Source of the DNA: Chitinophagaceae bacterium
Lineage (GTDB): Bacteria > Bacteroidota > Bacteroidia > Chitinophagales > Chitinophagaceae
NCBI GenBank assembly: GCA_947447265.1
Contig: CANFKC010000036.1
Span: 1-49,823, forward strand
DNA: 49,823 nucleotides
Direction of reading: 5' to 3'
Below are positions 35,295 to 43,857 of the stretch, in pieces. Position 1 is the first letter of the stretch, and every line of letters starts with the position of its first letter. The position numbers were made by a program, and so were the translations under genes. Below the pieces are notes generated by a model that did no database searches, had not been told where the DNA came from, and saw nothing but the letters and a program-made list of their open reading frames with translations.

Positions 35295-35322
35295 ATTATA
35301 AATTATAAATTATAAATTGTAA
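35295..35322. repeat. Four-copy ATTATAA heptanucleotide repeat
   Basis: Three perfect copies of ATTATAA and one variant (ATTGTAA) start three bases after the corA stop. The unit has the same 7-base length as the scpA leader repeat but a different sequence. Confidence 0.85.
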
Positions 35323-35432
35323 ATTGGTTTTTGGATGCTCGTCAGTTAGTTGACGGCTTTGGCCTTTTTACAGATATAGTAAAAATATAGTTAATAAAAA
35401 TGCAAGTGCGGCTATATTCACATATTAATTCG

Positions 35433-35440
35433 TACTTTTG
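35433..35440 (+). promoter_or_regulatory. -7 box for the ABC-F gene
   Basis: TACTTTTG followed by CACC, 47 bases before the ATG, is an exact TAnnTTTG match. The leader would be ~40 bases. Confidence 0.65.
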
Positions 35441-35486
35441 CACCCTCAAAAATCGGATAGGGTAGCCCCTGTTTTCTACTTATACA

Positions 35487-37118
35487 ATGATTTCAGTTAA
35501 TAATTTATCGCTCCGCTACGGTAAGCGGGTATTGTTTGAAGATGTGAACACCCGGTTCACAGAAGGTAATTGTTATGGTGTTATTGGTGCCAATGGTGCC
35601 GGTAAATCAACATTCTTAAAAATTATCTCCGGTGAAATTGACCCTACCACAGGTAAGGTTGAAATTACTAAGGGTCAGCGCATGAGTGTGTTGAAACAGA
35701 ACCACTATGAGTTTGACGAAGTGACAGTATTGGAAACCGTAATACGCGGTAATACTACACTTTATGAAGTGATGAAGCAGAAAGATGCCATCTACGCTAA
35801 AGAAGATTTCAGCGAGGAAGATGGTATTAAAGCAGGTGAGCTAGAAGGATTATTCGCAGAAATGGACGGATGGAATGCCGAAAGTGATGCGGCTACGTTG
35901 CTCAGTAACCTGGGTATTAAAGAAATGTATCACTCCAGGCTATTGAAAGAATTGGATGGTAATCAAAAGGTGAGGGTGCTTTTAGCACAGGCGCTTTTCG
36001 GTAATCCGGATATTCTTTTATTAGATGAGCCTACCAATGACCTTGACCTGGAAACCATAAGCTGGCTGGAAAACTTCCTGGCCGATTATGAGAAGATCGT
36101 ATTGGTTGTATCGCATGATCGTCACTTCCTGGATACGGTTTGTACCCACGTTGCAGATATTGATTTCGGTAAGATAAATGTTTACACAGGTAACTATTCC
36201 TTCTGGTACGAAAGTAGCCAGTTGCTGTTAAAGCAGCGCAGTGATGCCAATAAGAAAGCGGAAGACAAAATAGCGGAATTGAAAGAGTTCATCGCGCGTT
36301 TCTCGGCCAATGCATCTAAATCAAAGCAGGCAACCAGCCGTAAAAAAGCGTTGGATAAAATAAACCTGGTTGACATGAAGGCGTCCAACCGTAAGTATCC
36401 TGCCATCTTGTTTAACAACCAGGTACGCGATGCCGGTGACCAGATCATTGAAGTAAAGGGCCTTGGCAAAACGGTTAACGGCGAAGTATTGTTCAAAGAC
36501 ATTTCTTTCGACCTGAAGCGTGGGCAGAAAGTAGCTGTTTTATCTAACAACTCTTTGGCTACAACAGCGTTCTACGAGATACTTTCCGGCGCTGACACTA
36601 ATTTTGATGGTTCTTTCAAATGGGGGGTTACCATCAACCAGACTTATTTGCCAAACGATAATTCATCTTACTTCAAAGATAATGACGACAACCTTATTGA
36701 TTGGTTGAGGCAGTATTCTGAAGAAAAGGACGAAACATTTATCCGTGGTTTCCTGGGCAGGATGTTATTCTCAGGTGAAGAAACGCTGAAAAAATCATCA
36801 GTATTGAGCGGGGGAGAGAAAATGCGTTGTATGATGAGCCGGATGATGATGTATAAGGGCAATGTATTGTTACTTGACGAACCTACCAATCACCTTGACC
36901 TGGAAAGTATTACAGCGTTGAATAATGGTATGAAGGATTTCAAGGGCACTATTTTATTCACATCGCGTGACCATGAGTTGACCAATACCGTTGCTGACCG
37001 CGTGTTAGAAATTACTCCAAGCGGCCTCATTGACCGTGAAATGAGTTTTGACGAATACATAAACAACGACCGTGTAAAAGCACAACGTTTAGAAATGTAT
37101 AAGGGAGTTATGGCATAA
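35487..37118 (+). CDS. ABC-F ribosome-associated ATPase, YbiT-like
   Basis: A 543-residue soluble protein with two ABC domains and no membrane part. Domain 1 has Walker A G34-A-N-G-A-G-K40-S-T, a signature L-D-G-N-Q-K-V-R in place of LSGGQ, and Walker B I-L-L-L-D-E-P-T-N. A charged helical linker (~245-300, rich in Lys and Ala) separates the domains, as in translation factors that reach toward the peptidyl-transferase centre. Domain 2 keeps L-S-G-G-E-K and L-L-L-D-E-P-T-N-H, but its Walker A reads V-L-S-N-N-S-L-A-T-T-A-F, without the P-loop lysine. Its H-loop is S-R-D rather than S-H-D. The likely role is relieving ribosome stalling. Confidence 0.9.
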   Translation: MISVNNLSLRYGKRVLFEDVNTRFTEGNCYGVIGANGAGKSTFLKIISGEIDPTTGKVEITKGQRMSVLKQNHYEFDEVTVLETVIRGNTTLYEVMKQKDAIYAKEDFSEEDGIKAGELEGLFAEMDGWNAESDAATLLSNLGIKEMYHSRLLKELDGNQKVRVLLAQALFGNPDILLLDEPTNDLDLETISWLENFLADYEKIVLVVSHDRHFLDTVCTHVADIDFGKINVYTGNYSFWYESSQLLLKQRSDANKKAEDKIAELKEFIARFSANASKSKQATSRKKALDKINLVDMKASNRKYPAILFNNQVRDAGDQIIEVKGLGKTVNGEVLFKDISFDLKRGQKVAVLSNNSLATTAFYEILSGADTNFDGSFKWGVTINQTYLPNDNSSYFKDNDDNLIDWLRQYSEEKDETFIRGFLGRMLFSGEETLKKSSVLSGGEKMRCMMSRMMMYKGNVLLLDEPTNHLDLESITALNNGMKDFKGTILFTSRDHELTNTVADRVLEITPSGLIDREMSFDEYINNDRVKAQRLEMYKGVMA

Positions 37119-37134
37119 TAAATTATCCTATAAA

Positions 37135-37163
37135 ATGTCCCACACCTCAAAGGTGTGGGACAT
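37135..37163. terminator. Perfect 13-bp hairpin between ABC-F and YdjM-like genes
   Basis: ATGTCCCACACCT and its reverse complement enclose a 3-base loop. It begins 16 bases after the ABC-F stop and ends 10 bases before the next start codon. No T-run follows, so it is a weak terminator or a translational control hairpin rather than a standard terminator. Confidence 0.6.
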
Positions 37164-37173
37164 TTACTTTATA

Positions 37174-38187
37174 ATGGATTCACTCACACACATAGTACTA
37201 GGTGCCTGCATAGGCGAAGTGGTTGCCGGTAAAAAGCTGGGCAAGAAAGCCATGCTGATAGGCGCTATTGCCAATAGCCTGCCTGATATAGATATACTTG
37301 CTTCGCCGTTTCTTGACCATGCTACAGACCTGCTTTTCCACAGAGGTATTACGCATTCGTTTTTATTCCTGGTGCTGGTAAGTCCGCTGCTGGCTTGGGG
37401 TTCAGGTAAAGTGTTTAAGAAGGCAGAGATAACATTCCGGAATTGGTGGTTTTTCTGGGCGTTGGAAATGTTTGTTCACCTGCTTATCGATTCCTTTACA
37501 GCATACGGTACCGGATGGCTTGAACCATTCAGCCAGGCAAGGGTGTCTTTTAATGCGGTTTTTGTGCTTGACCCATTATATACCATTTGCACGCTGGTTG
37601 CTTTTGTTGTGCTGCTTTTTCTCAAAAAGGAAAATGCCAGGCGCATAAAATGGGCTTGGTTTGGTATCATTCCTTGTGCAGTTTATATTGTTTGCTGCTT
37701 TGTTAACAAAGAGCTTATTGAAAGCAAGGTGCAAGCTGCATTTGCTTCAAACCACATTACCCCTAAAAAGTATTTTACTACACCTACCCCTATCAATAAC
37801 CTGCTGTGGTACGTGGTTGCGGCGACCGATTCCGGGTTTTATGTAGGCTACCGGTCGGTATTAGATAAGACGGACAACATCGCTTTTCGCCGGGTCAATC
37901 AAAACGACACCCTTCTTGCACAGGCTACAGATAAAGAGTCGCTGCAAAAGCTGGTGCGTTTTTCAAAGGGCTATTATTGCGCAGACCTGCAGGGCGATTC
38001 GCTCTATTTCAGCGATATGCGTTTTGGCGAGATAGGCGCCTGGGGTGGCGGTACACCACATTTTGTGTTCAGCTATTGCCTGCAACATCCGGGTGCAAAT
38101 GATAATGTTTTGCAACGCCGCCGCATGGCTATGATGGATAAAAAAGCGCTAACCGCGTTCTGGCACAGGATAATGGGTGAACAGTAG
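37174..38187 (+). CDS. YdjM-like membrane-bound metal-dependent hydrolase
   Basis: A 337-residue membrane protein. Start 37174 (MDSLTH) is the family start; the upstream ATG at 37135 is inside a perfect hairpin. The signature residues are M-D-S-L-T-H, L-P-D-I-D, F-H-R-G-I-T-H-S and H-L-L-I-D, the conserved Asp/His set of the YdjM (DUF457) family, in the first ~125 residues with four or five transmembrane helices. The C-terminal ~150 residues are soluble. The substrate is unknown. Expression may depend on the ABC-F transcript, as only the hairpin separates them. Confidence 0.88.
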   Translation: MDSLTHIVLGACIGEVVAGKKLGKKAMLIGAIANSLPDIDILASPFLDHATDLLFHRGITHSFLFLVLVSPLLAWGSGKVFKKAEITFRNWWFFWALEMFVHLLIDSFTAYGTGWLEPFSQARVSFNAVFVLDPLYTICTLVAFVVLLFLKKENARRIKWAWFGIIPCAVYIVCCFVNKELIESKVQAAFASNHITPKKYFTTPTPINNLLWYVVAATDSGFYVGYRSVLDKTDNIAFRRVNQNDTLLAQATDKESLQKLVRFSKGYYCADLQGDSLYFSDMRFGEIGAWGGGTPHFVFSYCLQHPGANDNVLQRRRMAMMDKKALTAFWHRIMGEQ

Positions 38188-38414
38188 TCATGCCGCAAAG
38201 TACTCAAGTATTATCCTCTCTATGTCCGTCGCAAAGATCACTTTAGGATAAAGATTCTGACAGGCCGACACCACCCACCGACAAAAGCTACCCATCCACC
38301 GAAAATATAATTTTTCCTGCTGCATCAAAACTAATTTCGCGTTTTTAGGGAAGTTATATCGTTATGTAATAACAGCTTTAGACTTTCTACTTACTACTTT
38401 CTACCAAGAAAGAC

Positions 38415-38445
38415 TTACGACTTATCACTTACGACATACGACTAA
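38415..38445 (+). repeat. Degenerate TACGACT repeats before the ABC exporter
   Basis: TTACGACTTATCACTTACGA and CATACGACT contain two exact and one interrupted copy of TACGACT, the same unit and the same orientation relative to the gene as in the scpA leader. They lie 5-30 bases before the start codon. The rest of the 263-base gap shows no exact -7 box; TAATTTCG near 38331 is one base off. Confidence 0.7.
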
Positions 38446-38450
38446 CAAAA

Positions 38451-40256
38451 ATGGCAAGGGGCAGACAAATTATAGGTGAAGAATCACCCAAGGTTAAAAT
38501 AAGTAAGGAATCGGTTAAGGAAGCACTGGTGATATTCCAGTATTTAAAGCCTTACCGCGCTATTTTCATAGCTGGTTTAATATTTATTGCGTTGAGTAGC
38601 GGCACTACCATGGCGTTTCCATTCCTGTTGCAACGGTTGCTGGATAGCGCCCATGGCGATTTGAAAGGTCCGCTTGCATTTTCACCCACAGGGATAGCAT
38701 TGATAATGATAGCAGTATTGAGCCTGCAGATGGTATTTTCATTTTTGCGTATTTACCTGTTTACAACAGTGGGCGAGAATGCGGTTGCCGATATGCGCAA
38801 AGACATCTATCGCAGGCTGATAACCATGCCAATGGACTTTTTTGCTCAGCGCAGGGTTGGGGAACTTTCCAGCAGGATAACTGCGGACATTTCGCAGATA
38901 CAGGATGCTGTAACAACGGTATTGGCGGAGATATTGAGGGGATTACTGACACTGATAATTGGTGTGGGTCTTATTTTATATATAAGCCCTAAAATGACAT
39001 TGCTGATGCTTTCGGTAATTCCTTTCATTATCGTAATTGCACTTATTTTTAGCAAGCGCATACGTAAATTGGCCAAAGACGGGCAAGACCAACTAGCTGA
39101 TTCAGGTACCGTTGTTCAGGAAACATTGCAAGGTATCAGCAATGTAAAAGCCTTTGCCAATGAGTGGTACGAAGTAAAACGTTACAACACCAGCATCAGC
39201 AACCTGGTGAGCCTGGCAATAAAAAATGGTCGGATGCGCGGTTTTTTTGTGTCGTTCCTCTTGTTTAGCGTATTTGGGGCTATAGTGCTGGTTGTTTGGT
39301 ATGGTGCTGGGTTAATGCAGCATGGCTTGCTTTCGTTTGGGCAGCTGACGGCATTTGTAGTGTACACCGCATTTGTAGGTGGCACCATGGCCGGCTTTGC
39401 CGACCTGTATGCACAGCTGCAAAAGACACTCGGCGCAACGCAACGCGTAAGAGAATTGCTGAAAGAGCCAGTTGAAGATGTTTCGATAGAAGCGATGCAA
39501 CTCTTGCCCGAAAATAAATTACACGGACAGGTAAGCCTGCAGCACATTGGGTTTAGTTATCCTTCCCGCCCCGAAATACAGGTGGTGAAGGATGTGAGTC
39601 TGGAAGTGAAGCCGGGGCAGCAAGTTGCAATTGTAGGTCCTAGCGGGGCAGGTAAGAGTACGTTGGCAGCATTATTACTCAGGTTCTACGAGCCAACTAA
39701 AGGACAGGTACTGTTTGATGGCAAGGATGCGACCACTATACCTCTAACCCAACTCAGGAAACAAATGGCACTGGTGCCGCAGGATATACTGCTCTTTGGT
39801 GGAACTATTTTTGAAAATATAGCCTACGGTAAGCCAGATGCCACCAGGGCGGAAGTGGAAGAAGCGGCACGCCAGGCGAATGCATATGACTTTATTAAGA
39901 GCTTTCCCGAAGGATTTGATACGGTGGTAGGGGAGCGTGGCATAAAACTCTCAGGCGGGCAAAGGCAGCGCGTAGCCATCGCCCGTGCTATACTGAAAGA
40001 CCCTGTTATCTTGTTGCTCGATGAAGCCACGTCGTCGCTCGATTCTGAATCGGAAGCTCTGGTGCAGGAAGCATTGAATAACCTTATGCGCAACCGTACC
40101 TCATTTGTTATTGCACACAGGCTCTCCACCATCCGCAATGCCGACCTTATAGTGGTGCTGGAAGACGGCAGGGTGAAAGAAAGCGGCACTCACCAGCAAT
40201 TGGTAGATATTGAAGATGGCCTGTATAAGAATCTGAACAGGTTACAGGTGAATTAA
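38451..40256 (+). CDS. MsbA-like ABC exporter (half transporter)
   Basis: A 601-residue fused membrane/ATPase half-transporter that works as a homodimer. Six transmembrane helices span ~35-320. The ATPase domain has Walker A G-P-S-G-A-G-K-S-T (~residue 396), Q-loop V-P-Q-D, signature L-S-G-G-Q-R-Q-R, Walker B I-L-L-L-D-E-A-T-S and H-loop I-A-H-R-L-S. The sequence fits the lipid A/lipid flippase or multidrug group; the substrate cannot be decided. It has a degenerate TACGACT leader and a strong terminator, so it is monocistronic. Confidence 0.93.
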   Translation: MARGRQIIGEESPKVKISKESVKEALVIFQYLKPYRAIFIAGLIFIALSSGTTMAFPFLLQRLLDSAHGDLKGPLAFSPTGIALIMIAVLSLQMVFSFLRIYLFTTVGENAVADMRKDIYRRLITMPMDFFAQRRVGELSSRITADISQIQDAVTTVLAEILRGLLTLIIGVGLILYISPKMTLLMLSVIPFIIVIALIFSKRIRKLAKDGQDQLADSGTVVQETLQGISNVKAFANEWYEVKRYNTSISNLVSLAIKNGRMRGFFVSFLLFSVFGAIVLVVWYGAGLMQHGLLSFGQLTAFVVYTAFVGGTMAGFADLYAQLQKTLGATQRVRELLKEPVEDVSIEAMQLLPENKLHGQVSLQHIGFSYPSRPEIQVVKDVSLEVKPGQQVAIVGPSGAGKSTLAALLLRFYEPTKGQVLFDGKDATTIPLTQLRKQMALVPQDILLFGGTIFENIAYGKPDATRAEVEEAARQANAYDFIKSFPEGFDTVVGERGIKLSGGQRQRVAIARAILKDPVILLLDEATSSLDSESEALVQEALNNLMRNRTSFVIAHRLSTIRNADLIVVLEDGRVKESGTHQQLVDIEDGLYKNLNRLQVN

Positions 40257-40276
40257 TACTGTAAACACGATTTTTA

Positions 40277-40315
40277 GATTTGGCAACTTTTTAAAAAGTT
40301 GCCAAATCTTTTTCT
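40277..40315 (+). terminator. Terminator of the ABC exporter gene
   Basis: A 16-base arm, GATTTGGCAACTTTTT, is followed directly by its perfect complement and then five T residues. The AT-rich centre forms the loop. Confidence 0.9.
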
Positions 40316-40396
40316 ACACTCTCTGTACATCTAAAAATACTTGCTCACTTTAAAATCTCCCCATAACGGCCTATATTTATGCCAAATTCGCAATTT

Positions 40397-41164
40397 ATGA
40401 GCGTTAAGAAGTTACTGTTATTTTTACTTATAGCCTCGGTATTTACAAGCTGCTCGCGCTTTACACAGGTAGTATATGTTTCGCCAACTACCGAAGATAT
40501 CAAGAGCATCAATCACTTTTACCAGTATGAAAATGATGATGTGAAGGTTGTCTATTGGTTTTGGGCAGACCATGGTGTGATGTCATTCCTGTTCTGGAAC
40601 AAAACTGATATGCCAGTGTATATCGACTGGAAGAAATCAGCAATGATCAATAATGGTAAGCGCCTGAGTTATTATACCAACCAATATGCCAGCAATTATA
40701 AGGCTTATGGTACTGCTTATGGCCTGGAATGGCTGGATGTATTTAATGACTATTATTCCATGTCATCGAGCACTAAACTGAGCCGCGAAAGTCTGGTTAA
40801 GGGAGAAAGGATAACATTTATTCCTCCGAAGTCATACATCACACAGGCATTCTACAACCTTACCGCGAACATTTATTTTGATGTGACCGACCGTAATACC
40901 GAAGAAGAGACCATTAACTTCTGCAAGGTTTATGTAAGCCGCAGCAATAAAGATATTTCGTTCCGCAACTTTGTAACCTATTCTTTTTCTGAAAACTTCA
41001 CTACCGAAAATTACATTGATAACGAGTTTCACCTGAATAAAGTGGTTACGCTGAACAATGCGAACTTCAATTATAAAGATGGCGATGGCTTTAAGGCTAA
41101 CGATTGGGAGCGCCCATCACGCTTCTACATTAAAGAGCTGAAATGGCAGGATGTTTATAAATAG
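40397..41164 (+). CDS. Hypothetical lipoprotein
   Basis: A 255-residue lipoprotein with lipobox V-F-T-S-C19. Start 40397 is chosen over the ATG at 40379 because a near-consensus -7 box (TATATTTA, 40372-40379) overlaps the first ATG. The mature protein is strand-rich and aromatic, with many Tyr, Trp and Asn, and ends with a W-x-x-P-S-R-F-Y-I-K-E-L segment. No family is recognised. It is flanked by terminators on both sides, so it is monocistronic. Confidence 0.7.
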   Translation: MSVKKLLLFLLIASVFTSCSRFTQVVYVSPTTEDIKSINHFYQYENDDVKVVYWFWADHGVMSFLFWNKTDMPVYIDWKKSAMINNGKRLSYYTNQYASNYKAYGTAYGLEWLDVFNDYYSMSSSTKLSRESLVKGERITFIPPKSYITQAFYNLTANIYFDVTDRNTEEETINFCKVYVSRSNKDISFRNFVTYSFSENFTTENYIDNEFHLNKVVTLNNANFNYKDGDGFKANDWERPSRFYIKELKWQDVYK

Positions 41165-41198
41165 CAGTCAGGCTTTTTAAGCCACCTAAATAATACAG

Positions 41199-41242
41199 GC
41201 ACATAATATTGACCCTTGTTGGGAAGTATTATGTGCTTTTTT
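41199..41242 (+). terminator. Terminator of the lipoprotein gene
   Basis: The stem GCACATAATA/TATTATGTGC (41199-41208 and 41227-41236), with an 18-base loop that can pair further, is followed by six T residues. Confidence 0.8.
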
Positions 41243-41365
41243 GTTTGCGGTGACCGGTTACCAGTTGCTACATTCACGGACGAAACATTTTAGTAAATTT
41301 TAAACAGGCGTTTTTGATTTTTGAAATCAATTGTAGTTATATTGCTAAGTTTTTAAAATGTAAGC

Positions 41366-42241
41366 ATGCAGCCGTTCGCTATTATAACCTATATACTGAT
41401 TATCGTTAACGTAATTGTCTCCATTAAAGGGTTCAGGGAATCGTCGTTTTTAGATCGTTATAGTTTCAGGGTTGATGATGTGCTGGTAAAAAAGGAATAC
41501 TACCGCTTGGTTACAGCTGGCTTTTTGCACATCGGGTGGATGCACCTTATTTTAAATATGATTGTCCTTTACCTGTTTAGTGGGGTTTTAAATATGCTAG
41601 TCCTTTATCTGCCGACTATGTCGGTGGATATTTACCTGGGTAGCCTTGCATTCGTCATCATTTACTTTGCGGGGCTTGTTGGCGGTAATTTGCTGGCATT
41701 GTTCATTCACCGCCTTCATGGAGACTATAGTGCGGTAGGTGCTTCGGGCGCAGTATGTGGTATCATATTCGCGTCTATAGCCTTGTTTCCCGGTCTGCAG
41801 GTGGGTTTATTGTTGCTGCCGTTTAAAGTGCCAGGCTGGCTGTTTGGTTTTGTTTATATAGTGTACTCCATCTATGGTATCCGGTCGCAGATAGATAATA
41901 TTGGCCATGAAGCACACCTGGGCGGGGCATTGGTAGGCATGTACACCGCTATTGCATGCTATCCCCATGTGGCGTTGTCTAATTTCGTGACCATTGCGGT
42001 AATAACGGGGCCGGCCATTTTATTTATTTACATTATTGTTACCCGGCCTCACGTGCTGTTTGTCGATAATTTTTATTTTAAACACCACCACAATGCCACC
42101 ATTGATGACCGCTACAACCTCGCAAAACGAACAGAACAAAAAGAGGTCGATGACATACTGGAAAAGATTCATCAAAAGGGCATCAACAGCCTTTCAAAAA
42201 TTGAAAAGGAAAAGTTAGATAATTATTCCAAAGGACGGTAG
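41366..42241 (+). CDS. Rhomboid intramembrane serine protease
   Basis: A 291-residue rhomboid with about six transmembrane helices. The catalytic serine is S127 in G-A-S-G and its partner is H184 in H-E-A-H-L-G-G-A. The N-terminal H-I-G-W-M-H-L-I-L-N-M (L1 loop and helix 2) fits the family. A cytoplasmic C-terminal tail of ~60 residues is charged and helical (K-R-T-E-Q-K-E-V-D-D-I-L-E-K-I-H). It would cleave single-span membrane proteins; the substrate is unknown. It is probably monocistronic. Confidence 0.92.
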   Translation: MQPFAIITYILIIVNVIVSIKGFRESSFLDRYSFRVDDVLVKKEYYRLVTAGFLHIGWMHLILNMIVLYLFSGVLNMLVLYLPTMSVDIYLGSLAFVIIYFAGLVGGNLLALFIHRLHGDYSAVGASGAVCGIIFASIALFPGLQVGLLLLPFKVPGWLFGFVYIVYSIYGIRSQIDNIGHEAHLGGALVGMYTAIACYPHVALSNFVTIAVITGPAILFIYIIVTRPHVLFVDNFYFKHHHNATIDDRYNLAKRTEQKEVDDILEKIHQKGINSLSKIEKEKLDNYSKGR

Positions 42242-42337
42242 TGCACTTCCGGGCGCAGGCCATTTGTTTATATTTACAACATGAATGGGGCAAATAATAA
42301 GCTCGAACTATAGATCATTTACTCTTAAACGAATCAT

Positions 42338-42754
42338 ATGGCTAAGCTGGCAAAAGTTAAGACAACCGAGAATGAAGCAAGCGTTGACGATTTTGTAAAT
42401 GGGGTTGCTGATGATCAAAAGCGTAAGGACACTCTTGTGTTAATGGATATGATGCAAAAAGTAACGAAAGAAAAACCTAAAATGTGGGGTGCTTCGTTAA
42501 TTGGTTTCGGCAATATGGTGTATCAAAGTCCCACTTCGGGCAGGGCAGTAGAATGGTTCAAGATTGGTTTTTCTCCCCGTAAGGCCAATCTATCCATACA
42601 TGTTATGGGCATCGACCCTGCGGAGCGCGAAGCGGTGTTGCAAAAACTGGGTAAGTATAAAACCGATGGTGGCTGCGTTTACATTAACAAGCTGGCAGAT
42701 GTAGACCTGGCTGCACTGGAAGAAATGATTGTCGCTACCGTAAAAGGAAAATGA
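42338..42754 (+). CDS. DUF1801 (YdhG-like) protein
   Basis: A 138-residue cytoplasmic protein of the DUF1801 family: V-D-D-F-V-N-G-V, R-K-D-T-L-V-L-M-D-M-M, M-W-G-A-S-L-I-G-F-G and the C-terminal G-C-V-Y-I-N-K-L-A-D-V-D. The fold is an alpha/beta sandwich with no proven activity. A near -7 box (TATATTTA, 42269-42276) lies upstream. It is convergent with the VOC gene, 19 bases apart. Confidence 0.88.
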   Translation: MAKLAKVKTTENEASVDDFVNGVADDQKRKDTLVLMDMMQKVTKEKPKMWGASLIGFGNMVYQSPTSGRAVEWFKIGFSPRKANLSIHVMGIDPAEREAVLQKLGKYKTDGGCVYINKLADVDLAALEEMIVATVKGK

Positions 42755-42773
42755 TACGAATGCCGAAATCAGC

Positions 42774-43277
42774 TTATTTTGTTACCCCACTATCGCTTGA
42801 TGTAAATCCGCCAATTGGTTCCCACAGTTCTATTTTATTATTTTCCAGGTCCATTATGTGCACGAATTTGCCGTAATCGTAGGTTTCCATGGTATCGGTA
42901 AAGGTGATGCCATCTTTGTGCAGCTGCACAATCAGTTCTTCCAGGTTTTCAACGCGGTAGTTGATCATGAAATCTTTAGTTGATGGGGCAAAGTAGGTGG
43001 TGCGCTCATTGAATGCGCTCCATTGCGTAACGCCCTTTTTAGTACTGTCGCGCGCCTGCCGCCATTCGAAAATGGTGCCATACTGATTGGTATTCAGTCC
43101 AAGGTTTTTAGCATACCATTCCTTTAGCTTCTTAGGGTCGCGGCTCTTAAAAAATATGCCACCGATGCCAGTTACTTTACGGTGTTGTTGCGGCCGCTCC
43201 AGCGTAGTTATTTTACAGAATGCGTAGCCCATTCCGAATGATATTATTATGGTAAGAAGTATAAGTGCTCTTTTCAT
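42774..43277 (-). CDS. Membrane-anchored or exported VOC (glyoxalase-fold) protein
   Basis: A 167-residue protein. Residues ~1-20 form a signal anchor (M-K-R-A-L-I-L-L-T-I-I). The remainder is a VOC-superfamily domain with two beta-alpha-beta-beta-beta modules: G-I-G-G-I-F-F-K-S-R-D-P...W-Y-A-K-N-L-G-L and F-M-I-N-Y-R-V-E-N-L-E-E-L...N-N-K-I-E-L-W-E-P. The glutamate in I-E-L-W is the usual metal ligand of the second module, while the first-module histidine is not evident. Most VOC proteins of this type are cytoplasmic, so the N-terminal anchor is unusual. The reaction is unknown. Confidence 0.82.
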   Translation of the reverse strand: MKRALILLTIIISFGMGYAFCKITTLERPQQHRKVTGIGGIFFKSRDPKKLKEWYAKNLGLNTNQYGTIFEWRQARDSTKKGVTQWSAFNERTTYFAPSTKDFMINYRVENLEELIVQLHKDGITFTDTMETYDYGKFVHIMDLENNKIELWEPIGGFTSSDSGVTK

Positions 43278-43379
43278 TGTAATTGAAGTTTATTAGTGGC
43301 AAGATTGTAAAAATAGGGCGGCCCATGCCAGCAATGGCGCAACGTAAAATAACGGTTGTTTGCCTGCCGGTAGAACCCG

Positions 43380-43721
43380 CTAGATTTTGTCGCTGTTCGT
43401 TTTTGTAATCGTTATCCGTATACCTTCGGGCGTTATGATTTGCTCCACTTCCTGTGCGTCTTGCATGACATATGCAAGGAATTCTGCGTTCATTTCCTCG
43501 TTTTGTTTCTGAAATGCGTCTTTTTGGTCGAGCCATGCGGCAGCGTTCATAACGGTGTCAGCAGCTTCTCCTAAAGAACAATCCTGGCATGCCCTTACAT
43601 AGCCGATACATTCTAGCATCCGCCAGTTCATTGCCCTTAGCTCCCGTAGTTTTTCTTCGAGCTCCTGTGGTGTCTGGTGACCATCTTTTTTTGCTAAAGC
43701 TTTATAGTCTGGTGTAGCCAT
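43380..43721 (-). CDS. Hypothetical small cytoplasmic protein
   Basis: A 113-residue protein, mostly helical, with no signal. The middle holds M-L-E-C-I-G-Y-V-R-A-C-Q-D-C-S, three cysteines within ~13 residues, which could bind metal or form a disulphide. The end I-R-I-T-I-T-K-T is strand-like. No family is recognised. A near -7 box (TACTTTTA on the minus strand, ~43743-43750) supports it as a real gene. Confidence 0.6.
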   Translation of the reverse strand: MATPDYKALAKKDGHQTPQELEEKLRELRAMNWRMLECIGYVRACQDCSLGEAADTVMNAAAWLDQKDAFQKQNEEMNAEFLAYVMQDAQEVEQIITPEGIRITITKTNSDKI

Positions 43722-43857
43722 AGTCGTGTATTATGTGCAGGTAAAAGTAAGCAAGACAGCCGGTTTTAAATTGAAAAGTGAGCTGCTATATTTATCAGGA
43801 CTGGATTTTGCGATGACACTTATGTGTGCTATGAAGCCGTGTTTATCTTCTTGTTCT

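Noticed and set aside
43213-43536. 107-residue minus-strand frame overlapping the VOC and the 113-residue genes
   Set aside because: It overlaps two better-supported genes, has an Arg-rich out-of-frame composition and no start signals.
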